Positions 17,841 through 27,984 of a stretch of 64,000 nucleotides of DNA are shown here, one piece after another. This DNA comes from Diplonema papillatum. Its lineage: Eukaryota; Euglenozoa; Diplonemea; Diplonemida; Diplonemidae. Numbering within the stretch: the first letter of the stretch is position 1; each line of letters opens with the position of its first letter. The notes under the pieces are model-generated. The model was not told the DNA's origin. It did not search any database and saw nothing but the letters and a program-made list of their open reading frames with translations. Position numbers and translations under genes: made by a program. The stretch lies in NCBI GenBank assembly GCA_030068145.1, contig JAPJBO010000113.1, positions 248,001-312,000 of the forward strand, read 5' to 3'.

Positions 17841-20800
17841 TTGCGCTTGTTGATCTTCCTCTTGCTGCCTTCGCGCCACAGTGCCCGTACCGCGAGCGGT
17901 ACCGCCAGGCTCCGTCTGAGAAGGTGCGGGGATGTGCACCCCAACCCGGGGCCCGCTCCGACGATCTCTCTTGCGGTGATCAACACCACCGCCTTCCCGA
18001 ACCACGTTGATGAGGTGCGTAGCCTCATCCCTGCGGACGTCATCGGCATCCTGGAGACGGCGATGTCGAAGAAGCAGCAGGGCGAGATGTCGAGGTACCT
18101 GGCGGAACCATGCCCCGCCGACTCTGGAAGATGGGGATCGCTGTGGGGGCCCCCGCGACCTCCCAGGGGTGGTAACCCCAACTTCGGAACGATGGGCGGA
18201 GGTATTGGCGCCATCAACCGGCGGCCGGGGGTCGTACATGCGGTGCACAACGGCGCCATCGCGGGATCATCCGAACGGGTCCTGCACATGATGGTGGCGC
18301 TAGGAGCAGGAAAGACTTTCCTACACTGCTTCGTGGTGTACGCCCCCTGCGGCCCGAATACGATGGCAGCCAGGGAACGCCTGCTCCAGGCGGTCCTCTT
18401 CGACGCGCAGGCAATGGTGGGAGGGGCCCCGGCTGTCGTCCTCGGGGACCTGAACACGGACACGGACAGGTCTCCGGCGCTGCGGAGCGCGCTCGGCAAT
18501 GGCTGGGTCGATGCCGCGCAACTGCAGGCGCAGCACGACGGCGCGGTGCGGCCTCCTCCGACTTATACGACGTCGAAGGCGGAGACGCGCATCGACTATG
18601 CGCTGATGAACAGGTCTGCGGCCCTTGCATTTGCCGGGTGCAGCACCTTCAATGTTGGTAGCGTCGGTAGCCACCGCTGCGTCTGCGTGCAGCTGTCGCT
18701 ACCGGCGTTCAACCAAATGACGCTGCGTTACTCCGTGCCACGTGCGCTCCCTCCGGTGAGCAAGCCCGACGCCCCTGTGCCTTCGCTGGAGGCGTTCGAG
18801 GGGGCACTGGCAGACGGGGACGTAGAGCTGGCTTGGGGTGAGCTTTCGGCGGCATGCGAGCAGCATCTCCTCGACAGGTGCGATGTGCCGGCGGCAAAGG
18901 CACGCCCGTATGTAGGCCGTGGCCTCGCGAGGGAGCCGAGGCGGGTCCGGGCGGTTGCCCGGAGCTGCCCGGGGAAGGGCGTTACGTGCGAGGCCGAGCT
19001 GAAATACGGCAAGGCCATCACACGGCTGATGCACTACGTGCACGCACGAAGCCGCCTGGAGGTGTCCGGGCCGTTCGTCGTGCCGCAGGATCTGCGCGCT
19101 TGTTGGGCGCGGTGCATCCCGGTGCTGACGTGTGAAGGGGAACCTCCGCCGCCGGCTGAACCTCCGCCTGCCGAGGCCGCCCGGGCTATGCTGCATCGAG
19201 TCAGAGCCCGGAGCGCCCAGCACAATGCGGCGGCCAGGCAGAGCCGCGAACGGCAAGCCCGCCAGGGGCTCCGAGAGAGGTATGCCACGGACCGCAGATC
19301 GCTGGTTTCCATGCTGAGGGGTGACACCAAGCCCTCGGCGGACACTCTCAGAGCTGATGGCGGCCGCCTTACGGCGAACCTCGACGAGATGGATGATGTC
19401 CTCCAGCAAGCTTGGGGCCCCATCCTGAGGCTGTACTCGCCGGAGACCCCCGAGCCCAGCTACGACGACTTCGCCAAGGCCTTTGGGGAGCACGTCCAAC
19501 ACCGGCCGATGCAAGTCACCGACATCACTGGTGAGGAGCTGCGAACCATCCTTCGAGAGAGGAAGAAGAAGTCCTCGGCGTGCGGTGTGGACGGGTGGCG
19601 CATGGACGAGCTGAAAGCCCTGCCCGTCCCACTGATGGACGCCTTCGCCAGCTTCTTCAACCTGGTTGAAAAGGAGGGGCGGTGGCCAGAAGGGCTGCTG
19701 ACGGCGTTGGTGTCGCTCATTCCAAAGAGCGAGGATCCATCGCCCACCAACATGCGGCCCATCACGGTCACCAGCTGCGTGTACCGCCTTTGGGCGTGCC
19801 GCAGGCTGCGTGACATCATGGCGTGGCAGGAGGAGTGGGCGCTCCCCACCCAGCATGGCTTCCGGACGGGACACCGCTGCGACGACGCCCTCATGGAGAT
19901 GGCGACGCTCGTCGAGGAGACGCTGCTCGACGAGACGAAGTCGCTCGTCGTCCTGGCCTTGGACTTTGCCAAGTGCTTCGACAGGGTGCCGCAAGGGATT
20001 GTTCTGCGACTTGCGGAGGAGATGGGGCTGGACGCCCGCATCCACAAGCCGTTGCAGGCGATGTACCGCGGGCTGAAGCGGCGGTTCAAGCTGCCGCTAG
20101 GCGTTGGGGCCTACTTTGAGGTCACCAACGGCATCCTGCAGGGATGCCCGATCTCGGTCATCCTGATCAACGCGCTGTTGTCAGTGATGCTGAGGGCGGT
20201 GCCGGTGGCGTCGGAGTCGTACGCCGACGACGCCACACTGCACGCGTCCAACGAGCCCGCTGTGCAGAAGGCGGTCGACGTTGTGAGCCGGTTCTGCGAC
20301 GTTACGGGCATGCGCCTGAACGTGAAGAAGACGGTAGCGCTCGGGATCCTCGAAGGCAAGACGCAGCAACGCATGCAGCGCCCCTACCGGTCCACGCTGC
20401 ACATTGGCGAGGGCGACGGCAAGGAGGTCTTCCCCACCGTGTCGTCCACGAAGGTGCTGAGTGGCAGGTTGAACACCTCGACCAAGAGGTGCGACCGCAC
20501 CAACGACGCACGGCTGGAGGCCCAGAGTGGGCTGATGGACGCGTTAGGTCTGTCGCCACTCCCCTTCGACGAGCGGTGCGAGATCGCGAGCTCCAGCACG
20601 CTGGGCAGCGCACTGTCTGGGTGTCAGTACACACCCTTCACGAAAGCGGGCCTGAAGAGTCTCCGCACGAGGATTGCGCGAGGGGTCTTTGGGCCGGTAA
20701 ACAGGGGCACCTCCCGGAGCGTTTCTGCGGTGCTGACCGTCCTGGCGAAGGGCCACCGGGTCGACCCCGTGCTGGCGCGCCCTTACTGGGTGCTATGCTC

Positions 20801-23012
20801 ACTGCTGGACTCGTGCGAGCGGTTGCCGGGCGTGCGCGAACGCATGAAGCGCATCTGCCGGCTGTATGGCGAACGGGGCGGGATGCTCGGACGGGGTTTG
20901 GGTCCCGTCGGTATCGCGATCACCGACGGGCTCCCCCCGGTCGGGGCCGAATACGACGGGTTTGACCTCGGCACCATGAAAGTGCAAGGGCGGGTCCTGC
21001 TGGACATGCGACGGGCCGAGCGGCACCATGTGTTGCGGGGGCAGCTGCGACAGTCCGCCTGGACGCAGCTTGCTGCGGAGCGCCCGTCCTTTGACGGGGT
21101 GCAGCACGGTGTAGACTACGTGCGCACCAACGAGGAACGCCGCCGAGCGACGGCGAGTGCTGCGCTGCGGAAGGCCCTCACGACCATCCTGGCCGGCGGC
21201 GTCTACTACGCAACGCGCTGGGGGCGCGGCGCCGGCAACGGAGACCGCCGGGGCGACTCCGGCGACGGCGGTGACGGTTCGGCCGCGTCCCCCGCCGCCT
21301 CCTCCTCCTCTGCTGAAGGGTCCTCCGGGCCCTCCTCCGGCGGCGAAGACGATCGGACCGCATCAGCTGATGCTTTCGACGAGGTGACCTCGAGCAGCGA
21401 AAGCGCTCCCCGGGCCCGTGGCCGTGACTGCCCCGACTGCGAGCTGCGGGTCCCCGACACCGCGGAGCACCTGTGGTGGGCATGCCCCGCGTACGACAAC
21501 ATCCGGAGAATGGACTGCTTCGCGGCCCTCGTACGGGCTGACCGCTCGCGCTGGCCCTCCTGCACCCGGGTGCACGGTGTCATCACCGTGGGACTGGATA
21601 TTGATGCCACGGCCCTGCATCGCATGATGGGAACGATCCTTGCAGCCAGGACTGAGGCGAGCCTTGCGCGCTGGAAGTCCGCGCCGGTGACCCACGCCTG
21701 GGTGCTCGCCGCCTCCACACAGGCGACCGCCCACAGATTTCGGTACAACGACCTACCGGATGCGCCGCGGAAATGGAACTTTGGCGCCCCGATGATGCGC
21801 GCTCTGAAGGGCTGGTTGGCGGCGCTGCGGTGGACCACCTTTGAAGGGGTCTCCAATATCGAGCTCGCTCTGGACTTCGAGCTGTTCACAGGGATGGATG
21901 TCAAGCACTGCCCCAAGAGGCCGAAGGTTCAGCGCCCCGCTGGCCCCGTATCGGTGGCCGAACGGGGTCAGCGGCTAGGAGCGATGCTCGCAGTGCTGTG
22001 CCGCCTATGCGAGACTCTGAAGCTGCCCTCGCCGCTGCCGACGGCGAGACTGGAGAGGGTGAAGAGCCTCCACACGCTCGGTGTGCCGCGGGTGATTGGC
22101 GGGCTGCAAGTACGTCCCGTCTTCGCGGCGGGCGCGGAAACGGCGGCTGTCCTGGAGGCCTGTGCCACGCGTGCCCTGCCCGTCGGTGGGCTGACAAGCC
22201 AAGTGTGGGGTAGGGACGTGTTCCCGCAGTACGACTCGGCTCTACGCGCTGAGCGCGCTCAGCAGTGGGAGGTGCGGAGGCCGGTGCTGACACGCTCTGC
22301 GCACCCAGTGCTGGTGCCCGCGTCGCAGGCCATGACGCGAGGGCGTTTTCAGGTCTGCGACAAGTGCGCGAAGAAGAAGTGTCCGTTGTGCGCCTCGAGC
22401 TCACAGCGCACGCCGGAGCAGTGTTGCCGGGACCACCACGAGCCCGGTGACGGTGTCCTCACGCAATGCTGCGGAGCGCACCACCTGACGCGTTGCGGCG
22501 GCTGCGCCAATGCCTCCGTGTGCTGCCGGAGTGGCCACCACCGGGCGGGAGACCGGCCGGACGACGCCGACGACGAGAACGAGGCACCTGCACCTCCGGC
22601 GGGACCTCAACCGGCACCGGCAGCGCCCCGACGCGGGCTCCGACGCAAACGCGGGGAGACGAGCGAGGAATCCTCCGGCTCCGGCCAGGGAGACTCACCA
22701 ACGATCGATCGCGCTGCGCCGCTGCGGCGGCGTGCTGCGGAGGACCCTTCCGTCCCACGCACCCCCCCAGCGCGGCGGCGCCGACGCACTCAACTGCCAA
22801 CGCCGCAACTCCGGGCCAACACCCCCGCCCGACGAACGCCGCCCAATGCGCAGCCCCCGGCTGCGTCCATCCGACGCGCGAACCGACGCAAACGCGAAGA
22901 AACGAGCGAAGGGTCATCCAACGATGGCTCCGGCCGGGAGGCCACAATGACACCCACTCGTAGGCCGCCTCCGCGGCGACGTAACAGACGCGTTCCATCT
23001 GCTGTGACGTAG
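17841..23012 (+). CDS. LINE ORF2: 2A peptide, APE endonuclease, reverse transcriptase, zinc-finger tail
   Basis: Numbered from ATG 17,841, the frame has 1,723 residues. A hydrophobic start (LLIFLLLPS) leads to a second 2A-like RCGDVHPNPGP (residues 28-38). APE-type endonuclease follows: ILETA, VVYAP, VLGDLNTD (about 200), RIDYALMN and SVGSHR (about 275). RT motifs are VSLIPK (about 624), LALDFAKCFDRVP (motif A, about 706), GILQGCP (about 764) and the catalytic YADD (about 794). A CPDCELRV...HLWWACP finger is at about 1197-1216. The region about 1315-1447 is shared with the fragment at 46.4 kb. A Cys-rich CDKCAKKKCPLC segment (about 1506) precedes a basic, R/P-rich tail with repeated RRxKREETSE-like motifs. 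The enzyme nicks target DNA and copies element RNA. No disabling change was seen. The true N-terminus may lie upstream via UGA read-through. Confidence 0.9.
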   Translation: MRLLIFLLLPSRHSARTASGTARLRLRRCGDVHPNPGPAPTISLAVINTTAFPNHVDEVRSLIPADVIGILETAMSKKQQGEMSRYLAEPCPADSGRWGSLWGPPRPPRGGNPNFGTMGGGIGAINRRPGVVHAVHNGAIAGSSERVLHMMVALGAGKTFLHCFVVYAPCGPNTMAARERLLQAVLFDAQAMVGGAPAVVLGDLNTDTDRSPALRSALGNGWVDAAQLQAQHDGAVRPPPTYTTSKAETRIDYALMNRSAALAFAGCSTFNVGSVGSHRCVCVQLSLPAFNQMTLRYSVPRALPPVSKPDAPVPSLEAFEGALADGDVELAWGELSAACEQHLLDRCDVPAAKARPYVGRGLAREPRRVRAVARSCPGKGVTCEAELKYGKAITRLMHYVHARSRLEVSGPFVVPQDLRACWARCIPVLTCEGEPPPPAEPPPAEAARAMLHRVRARSAQHNAAARQSRERQARQGLRERYATDRRSLVSMLRGDTKPSADTLRADGGRLTANLDEMDDVLQQAWGPILRLYSPETPEPSYDDFAKAFGEHVQHRPMQVTDITGEELRTILRERKKKSSACGVDGWRMDELKALPVPLMDAFASFFNLVEKEGRWPEGLLTALVSLIPKSEDPSPTNMRPITVTSCVYRLWACRRLRDIMAWQEEWALPTQHGFRTGHRCDDALMEMATLVEETLLDETKSLVVLALDFAKCFDRVPQGIVLRLAEEMGLDARIHKPLQAMYRGLKRRFKLPLGVGAYFEVTNGILQGCPISVILINALLSVMLRAVPVASESYADDATLHASNEPAVQKAVDVVSRFCDVTGMRLNVKKTVALGILEGKTQQRMQRPYRSTLHIGEGDGKEVFPTVSSTKVLSGRLNTSTKRCDRTNDARLEAQSGLMDALGLSPLPFDERCEIASSSTLGSALSGCQYTPFTKAGLKSLRTRIARGVFGPVNRGTSRSVSAVLTVLAKGHRVDPVLARPYWVLCSLLDSCERLPGVRERMKRICRLYGERGGMLGRGLGPVGIAITDGLPPVGAEYDGFDLGTMKVQGRVLLDMRRAERHHVLRGQLRQSAWTQLAAERPSFDGVQHGVDYVRTNEERRRATASAALRKALTTILAGGVYYATRWGRGAGNGDRRGDSGDGGDGSAASPAASSSSAEGSSGPSSGGEDDRTASADAFDEVTSSSESAPRARGRDCPDCELRVPDTAEHLWWACPAYDNIRRMDCFAALVRADRSRWPSCTRVHGVITVGLDIDATALHRMMGTILAARTEASLARWKSAPVTHAWVLAASTQATAHRFRYNDLPDAPRKWNFGAPMMRALKGWLAALRWTTFEGVSNIELALDFELFTGMDVKHCPKRPKVQRPAGPVSVAERGQRLGAMLAVLCRLCETLKLPSPLPTARLERVKSLHTLGVPRVIGGLQVRPVFAAGAETAAVLEACATRALPVGGLTSQVWGRDVFPQYDSALRAERAQQWEVRRPVLTRSAHPVLVPASQAMTRGRFQVCDKCAKKKCPLCASSSQRTPEQCCRDHHEPGDGVLTQCCGAHHLTRCGGCANASVCCRSGHHRAGDRPDDADDENEAPAPPAGPQPAPAAPRRGLRRKRGETSEESSGSGQGDSPTIDRAAPLRRRAAEDPSVPRTPPARRRRRTQLPTPQLRANTPARRTPPNAQPPAASIRRANRRKREETSEGSSNDGSGREATMTPTRRPPPRRRNRRVPSAVT

Positions 23013-23062
23013 ACACGGAGTGTGCATAGTGCGTTGCTCAGGGTAGTCGAAGGCCTGACAAT

Positions 23063-23083
23063 CACACTAATGCAACAAATTTA
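23063..23083 (+). repeat. Internal copy of the LINE 3'-terminal motif
   Basis: CACACTAATGCAACAAATTT here recurs at the very 3' end of the element (24,447-24,467). The RNase H frame lies exactly between the two copies. Confidence 0.8.
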
Positions 23084-23084
23084 G

Positions 23085-24284
23085 CGGAGGCAGGAGAACA
23101 TCGCGCAGCGGCAGCCGAAGGAGCGCTGGACCGTGGCGGACACGCTGCCGGGAGAGGAGACGGCGGCATTCTTCGACGGCGGCAGTCGGGGGAACGGGAC
23201 CAACGGCGCGGTCGCGGGAGCCGGGGCGGTCTTCTACGACAAAGGCGTCAAGCAGTGGGAAGTTGAGAAGCCCATCGCCGGGAGAGCGACGAACAACGTG
23301 GCGGAATACGTCGGGTTCGTCAGCGTGTTGGCGAGGTTGCTGCGGGACCCCGTGCCGCCGACACCCCGCACCATCGTCGTCAAGGGCGACAGCGAACTGG
23401 TCATTGGTCAGATAAAGGGCACGAAGAGGTGCAACGAAACACTCCGGCGATACTACGACCAGGCGCAGAACCTGTTGGCGAAGCTGCACGACCGACGGAC
23501 GACGATCGAGCCGGTGCACATTCCTCGCGAGCTCAACAAGGATGCGGACGAACTGTCGAACCGCGCCATGGACACCGCACAGCGACAGGCGGCACAGGCC
23601 TACAGCGACTCGGCGACCGCGAAAGGGTGGGCGATGAGGACCGCGCTGAGCAGGTTGGGCAAGATTGCGCGCGTGAAAGCCGTCCACCCGGCCCTCGAGA
23701 TGCGCGTCAACCACCTCACCAGCCTCGGGGGACCCATCCTCCATGGCCTCAACAAACGGCCGCAGATCAACAACCGGGAGGCCTTCGAAGCGGTGATGCG
23801 GGCGTTCGAAGTCGCCGCCGTACGGCACGTGCCCAAAAAGATGGCGAACAAAGGACGGGGCGACCAGGGCGGCCACTGGGAGAAGGCGGGTGTCCTGACC
23901 GGCAGCTTCCGACCCCAGGCCCATTACCCACGGGGGTGGCAACACAGCGGCGAGAAGTGGAAGGCACGGGCAAGACACGACCGGGCGACGCACCGTCGCG
24001 CACGCGGCGGCGGCAGCCGCCACCTTTGGGACGTCCTAGCGAACGCCGAGAAGAAGAAAGCCGACGCGCAACGGGCGGGGTGCAGACCGGGATCGTCAAC
24101 CAACCGCCCGACAGCGGCTGCAGCGGCAGCAACAGCGGCAGTGACATCGACAGCGGCGACGTCGCGAGGACGCACGGAAGGACCCGCGGCACAGCACCAG
24201 TCCATTCCCCACGCGGGGGGAGATGGCCGTGGAACCCTCCCCCGGGATGACGAAGGCCGGGGAGAGCCGGGGGCAGTGAAGTAA
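23085..24284 (+). CDS. RNase HI as a separate LINE frame (ORF3)
   Basis: The frame is open from the TAG at 23,082-23,084; no early ATG exists, and GTG 23,133 is the first common alternative start (383 residues). The RNase H active site is complete: FFDGGSRGN (Asp), NNVAEY (Glu), GDSELV (Asp) and LNKDADEL (Asp). The spacing resembles bacterial/archaeal-type RNase HI with RGN and NNVAEY signatures. It would degrade RNA in RNA:DNA hybrids during second-strand synthesis. The C-terminal 200 residues are basic and alanine-rich without recognised domains. It is in the same register as ORF2 but separated by two TAG codons, so it may once have been fused. How it is translated is unclear. Confidence 0.8.
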   Translation, partial: RRQENIAQRQPKERWTVADTLPGEETAAFFDGGSRGNGTNGAVAGAGAVFYDKGVKQWEVEKPIAGRATNNVAEYVGFVSVLARLLRDPVPPTPRTIVVKGDSELVIGQIKGTKRCNETLRRYYDQAQNLLAKLHDRRTTIEPVHIPRELNKDADELSNRAMDTAQRQAAQAYSDSATAKGWAMRTALSRLGKIARVKAVHPALEMRVNHLTSLGGPILHGLNKRPQINNREAFEAVMRAFEVAAVRHVPKKMANKGRGDQGGHWEKAGVLTGSFRPQAHYPRGWQHSGEKWKARARHDRATHRRARGGGSRHLWDVLANAEKKKADAQRAGCRPGSSTNRPTAAAAAATAAVTSTAATSRGRTEGPAAQHQSIPHAGGDGRGTLPRDDEGRGEPGAVK

Positions 24285-24468
24285 CGAAGCCCGCGAACGG
24301 TGGGTGGTGACCCCTTCGAACAGTCTCCCTGGCCCTGGCCCACGCCTGATGCCGCAACCCCTTAACCCGGGCGGCGGCGCTTTGGCATGAGCCAGGAACC
24401 TCAAGGGGAGCAGCGCGAGAGGCATCATCCACGCTTCAAAGGCCCCCACACTAATGCAACAAATTTAC

Positions 24469-24629
24469 GACTCTAGTCTGACTTTGTGCAGTGACACGAG
24501 AGGTGTAGAATAGGTGGGAGGCCGCAACAATGAAATACCACTACTCTTGTTGTCGCTTTACTTATCCAATGATGGGAAGACGGCAGCTGCTCCCTTGTGG
24601 GGTTAGGGTCTTCGGATCCGTAGCTTATC
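24469..24629 (+). rRNA. 28S rRNA fragment, 3' flank of the LINE
   Basis: The 161 bases from GACTCTAGTCTGACTTTGTG to GTAGCTTATC are identical by eye to 14,986-15,146. Afterwards the sequence leaves 28S (TTGCGCCATC). It is the downstream partner of the 28S fragment at 14,445-15,380. Confidence 0.9.
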
Positions 24630-24659
24630 TTGCGCCATCACTGCCGTCTGAGACGAAGA

Positions 24660-25345
24660 GTTGACCGCGAAAATAAAAAAAAGTGCAAAAAACGACCTTC
24701 GATGAAAAAAGTCGTGGGGGTCCGGTGGAGGCGTGGGTTAGGCCGCTGTGCCAGGAAGCTGGCTGGCGATCAAGGGCTGGGCTGGCGGTCAGGGGCTGGG
24801 CATCAGTGGGTCGCCGCTGGGCATGGTGGGCTGGCTGGCAGAAGTGGGGCTGCCGCGGGAGCTGAGCCGAGTGAGGGAGAGTCGAGGCTCAGAAGCAGCC
24901 CGGAGTTCTTGACAGATTCTTTCCTGAGTTCTTGTTCCGTGTGATCATCAAGTGCCTTGTTCCGTGTGATCTCCGGTCTGCAACTACTCGTGCCAATGAT
25001 TTACCAGCACACAGTATCTGAGTGGTGGATGAATTTGAAATGGGCGGTTGGCTTCAGGAATGTGCACCCGGGGGAGCGGGCGAGGGTCATACAGGTGGCA
25101 AACAGTGCCACCAGTACGTTGGTCGTATGGTTAACGCGACAAACGGACTGAGAAGTACAAACGCTTTCTCCAGCTGAATGTACCATACCGTTTGCCGGGG
25201 GGCGGTGCCCCCCGGACCCCCCCTTTTGGAAGCTTCGGGTGGCCCAAACAAAGGCTTCTCGGTTTCAGAGCGGGAAAAGCAAATTGGCTATTGAGACGGA
25301 ATTTGGAAAACTGAGGCAAAATGAAGCTGATAGCCTGCTGTGTGG
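24660..25345 (+). repeat. Dispersed repeat A, copy 1
   Basis: It begins at AAAAAAGTGCAAAAAACGACC and passes through CGGGGGGCGGTGCCCCCCGG (a strong hairpin near 25,195) to ATTGAGACGGAATTTGGAAA. It matches 42,043-42,680 over its length with scattered differences. Small open frames in it are not conserved between copies, so it is probably non-coding. Confidence 0.8.
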
Positions 25346-25796
25346 AACCCCCACAAAAAAAAGTCGAAGCCGCAGCAACGCCTGCGAACGAGGAGTGCAC
25401 ACTAAAGGTGGACCGCCCGCGAGCCCAACCGAACTGAGCGAAGACGAGCAGGCGACGGCAAGATAGGATTCGAGACCGCCAACCCGCGAGGGAGAAAAGG
25501 AAGTTCCCCGAATCATCTGGAGATTCCTCGGGCTCATCAGACTCCACAGCGGACGTGCAGCGCGCAAGAAGCGACCGAAATATGACACGACGTGTGCAAA
25601 GAGGTAGTCAGTCGCGGCTTGTGCAGTTATGGTCACAGATTGTTGCTGCATATCAGGTTCAGAAACTACTACAACTACTCTCCTTTTGGACCGTTTCCGC
25701 AGGTTCCGCGTGTGAATTAAGGTTGAGCCAAAAAACATTGGAAACCATGAGTGTAGGCCAAATCTACATGGACCGACGTTAAACGCGAACAAACAG

Positions 25797-25935
25797 GTAG
25801 TCTACGAGAAGCATCTCTTTTCCGCATCCGAAGACGGCTCCATCAAAGTTTGGGATTCACAAGATGGCACTTTCGTGAAGACGATTTACAGATGTGCGCC
25901 AGGCAAAGAAGCTGCAGTCTTGTCCCTTCTGAAAG
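25797..25935 (+). CDS. WD40-repeat protein, exon 2
   Basis: The acceptor ACAAACAG|GTAGTC is preceded by 13 kb of intron holding the LINE. The 139-nt exon encodes YEKHLFSASEDGSIKVWDSQ, a textbook WD blade strand (SxDGSIKVWD), then DGTFVKTIYRC and KEAAVLSLLK. It ends at G|GTATGA (phase 1). Joined to exon 1 it keeps phase 0 and completes the blade begun there. Confidence 0.7.
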
Positions 25936-26289
25936 GTATGATTCTAGAGGCAGTCCGCGCTTTCTCATCAGGCTCTTCTTTTCTTTGGGTGGTTCGTCCG
26001 GTTTTGAGGTGTGGGAGTGCCTACCTTGGTCCCCCATGAGTAGGAAGCCGACATGTATCCCGTAAACGGCACACATGCCGGACTCCAGGGTTCTCAGAGC
26101 GGGTCACAGGCCCACCTACCCTACGCGAGGCACGTGCCCAAGTCTCGTGCAGGACTACTGTAGCAGTCTCCAAGTTTGCACCTTCCTCAACTAAACCCCC
26201 CCTCACATAATGTTAGATAACTCGTATTATTAAATAGCGCGTATTATTAAATGGTGTAGTTCCCTTGGGATTGATGATTAGCTTACAGC
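25936..26289. other. Intron sequence
   Basis: It starts GTATGA. Near 26,197 there is a C-run followed by a short A/T-rich tract with CGTATTATTAAATA repeats, resembling TIR-element termini. No gene is seen. Confidence 0.4.
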
Positions 26290-27245
26290 CAGCAAGAAAC
26301 TTTTTATTTAGCTTTAATTTCGCGATTTCTCCGTGACGCCTGTCGTCTACAGCCATGCCGCACTCTTCGAGAAACTGATGCATAACCTCCCAGTAATCGT
26401 CGTATTTCGACGATTACTCGAAGACGTGCGGTACACGATCTTGCTAAACTCCTCCGCCGTGAAGTCTGTTCCAGGAAGTTGCGCGAGCTGCTGCTCTGTT
26501 GATGTACGGGGCACATTTGCGTACCCCTGTCACAAAAGGGTACATCAAGTGCGCTTTGTCCCGGACACCCTCCAAAGTTGACGAGTTAATTTCTCATTGC
26601 TCTTATGAAACTTCGTCCCCGAGCCCGTTAAACGTGTTCTCGACTCTGATGGTCTCAAAGTAGTGTGTCGGCTCACAACCTTCGGCATTGTACTTGTACA
26701 CCCAATCGAAATGCTGGTGAGCTGTTGCAGGAATCTGACCGGGCATGACGACAAACAGGCAGTCCCAGCACGGTGTCGAGCGCAAAGGGCTCGAGCTCAG
26801 ATGTTGCCGTCAGCTTGGTTTCCGGCTCCTTCCAAGATGAACTTCCTTGCGTCGATGACATCTTGCTGCCAGTCACGTGTGGGGTCCCTAGGCAGGGACG
26901 TCTGCGCTGTGTTGCGTAGCGCAAAATACTTCGATTCTGAAAACCAAAGCGTAGCAAACAGCTCGGCGAAACTTCGCTCTTGTTGCTGTCAGTTTTCAAG
27001 CGTGCAGCGGGGGATCGGCGTTGGACGATGGCCTTGTTGACGCCCTTTGCGTTCCGTCAGCAACGTCGCCACAGGAAGTCCATCAAGGCTGAGCAAGATC
27101 TTTGTCAGCTTTTGGAATGGGGTGCGGCCCTTTTTGTACAAGCGCACGAAGCCGATCGGGTAGTAGGTGATCATACGGATCACCCACGACTTGCACTCCT
27201 CAGCCAGCTCTTGCAAGGGAGCAACACGCACGGTATTTCTCTTTG
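26290..27245 (-). pseudogene. Degraded coding remnant, family unknown
   Basis: Consecutive minus-strand frames read as one decayed protein with several frameshifts: EECKSWVIRMITYYPIGFV, FQKLTKILLSLDGLPVATL, then WQQDVIDARKFILEGAGNQ, then FVVMPGQIPATAHQHFDWVY and HYFETIRVENTFNGLG. Composition is protein-like, but no catalytic motif is visible. It lies in a WD40 intron and is probably TE-derived. Confidence 0.3.
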
Positions 27246-27984
27246 AGGTCTAACGCGTGGCTGGCACGGGCGGTACTGCGTTGCGAGCTGTCAAGACGTA
27301 CGTGTATTAGCTGCAGTACGTAGTACTGTAGCTCGACTGCGCAAAACCCTGAGTAACCATAAAGGGGGGGTAGACCTATTATCCACCCGATTTCTTTCCG
27401 GAAATTCCGCGAACATTAAAACTAGTGGCGTTAAAAATTGCTATTATCCAGGCTTTATCCAATGCTTATCCAAGGGCTATCCAGGGTGGTGGTGTTTTGT
27501 TCCTTCGCGCCTTCGGCGCGATATTGATTATTGTTTGATAAAACCAATTACTGGCTCGCGCTCGCGCGCGCCCGAATTTTTGCGAAACCTCGAAAAAATA
27601 GTTTGTGCAGGGTCGACATGAAAACTCGGACGACTCCGCCATTTCTGGGTCACCTGGACCACATCGGGACTCGGAAATTTTTGAGTCATCTCGGACGCAA
27701 AAGTCCCCGCCTGGGAATACCTGCAAACTGCAGACACGACTCCAATGGCGGCCAATACCAGGTGCACAGCCAAAAGGGATCTCAACCATATTTGGGGCAG
27801 CCCTAGGGCATGGCAAGAAACTATTCCTTGAACGATGCACGGTCGTGCAAGAAACCTTCTTCCTACAGCAGGACAGGTTCTGCATCTGTTCATTGGGTAA
27901 CTATTTTTGTTCCCGTTTTTCCCAGTGAAAGAAACCAAGGACCTAGAAGACCCACCCTTCCTGTTGATCTTGCAGCACCAACCG

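Larger units (their letters stand above)
15381..24468 (+). mobile_element. rDNA-flanked LINE (non-LTR retrotransposon) with ORF1, ORF2 and RNase H
   Basis: The 9.1-kb GC-rich element lies between 28S fragments. All three frames are in the same register: ORF1 (15,510-17,528), ORF2 with 2A peptides, APE endonuclease and RT (to 23,012), and an RNase H frame (to 24,284). Its 3' end is CACACTAATGCAACAAATTT at 24,447-24,467, directly followed by GACTCTAGTCTGACTTTGTG of 28S. The 28S sequence downstream (24,469-24,629) repeats 14,986-15,146, as expected if TPRT produced a very long target duplication. Confidence 0.8.

Noticed and set aside
16157-18674. Large minus-strand frames across the LINE
   Set aside because: High G+C leaves antisense frames open; they lack motifs while the plus strand has full LINE domains.
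27466-27928. Overlapping open frames on both strands at 27.5-27.9 kb
   Set aside because: Three frames are open with no recognisable motif; there is not enough to choose one.
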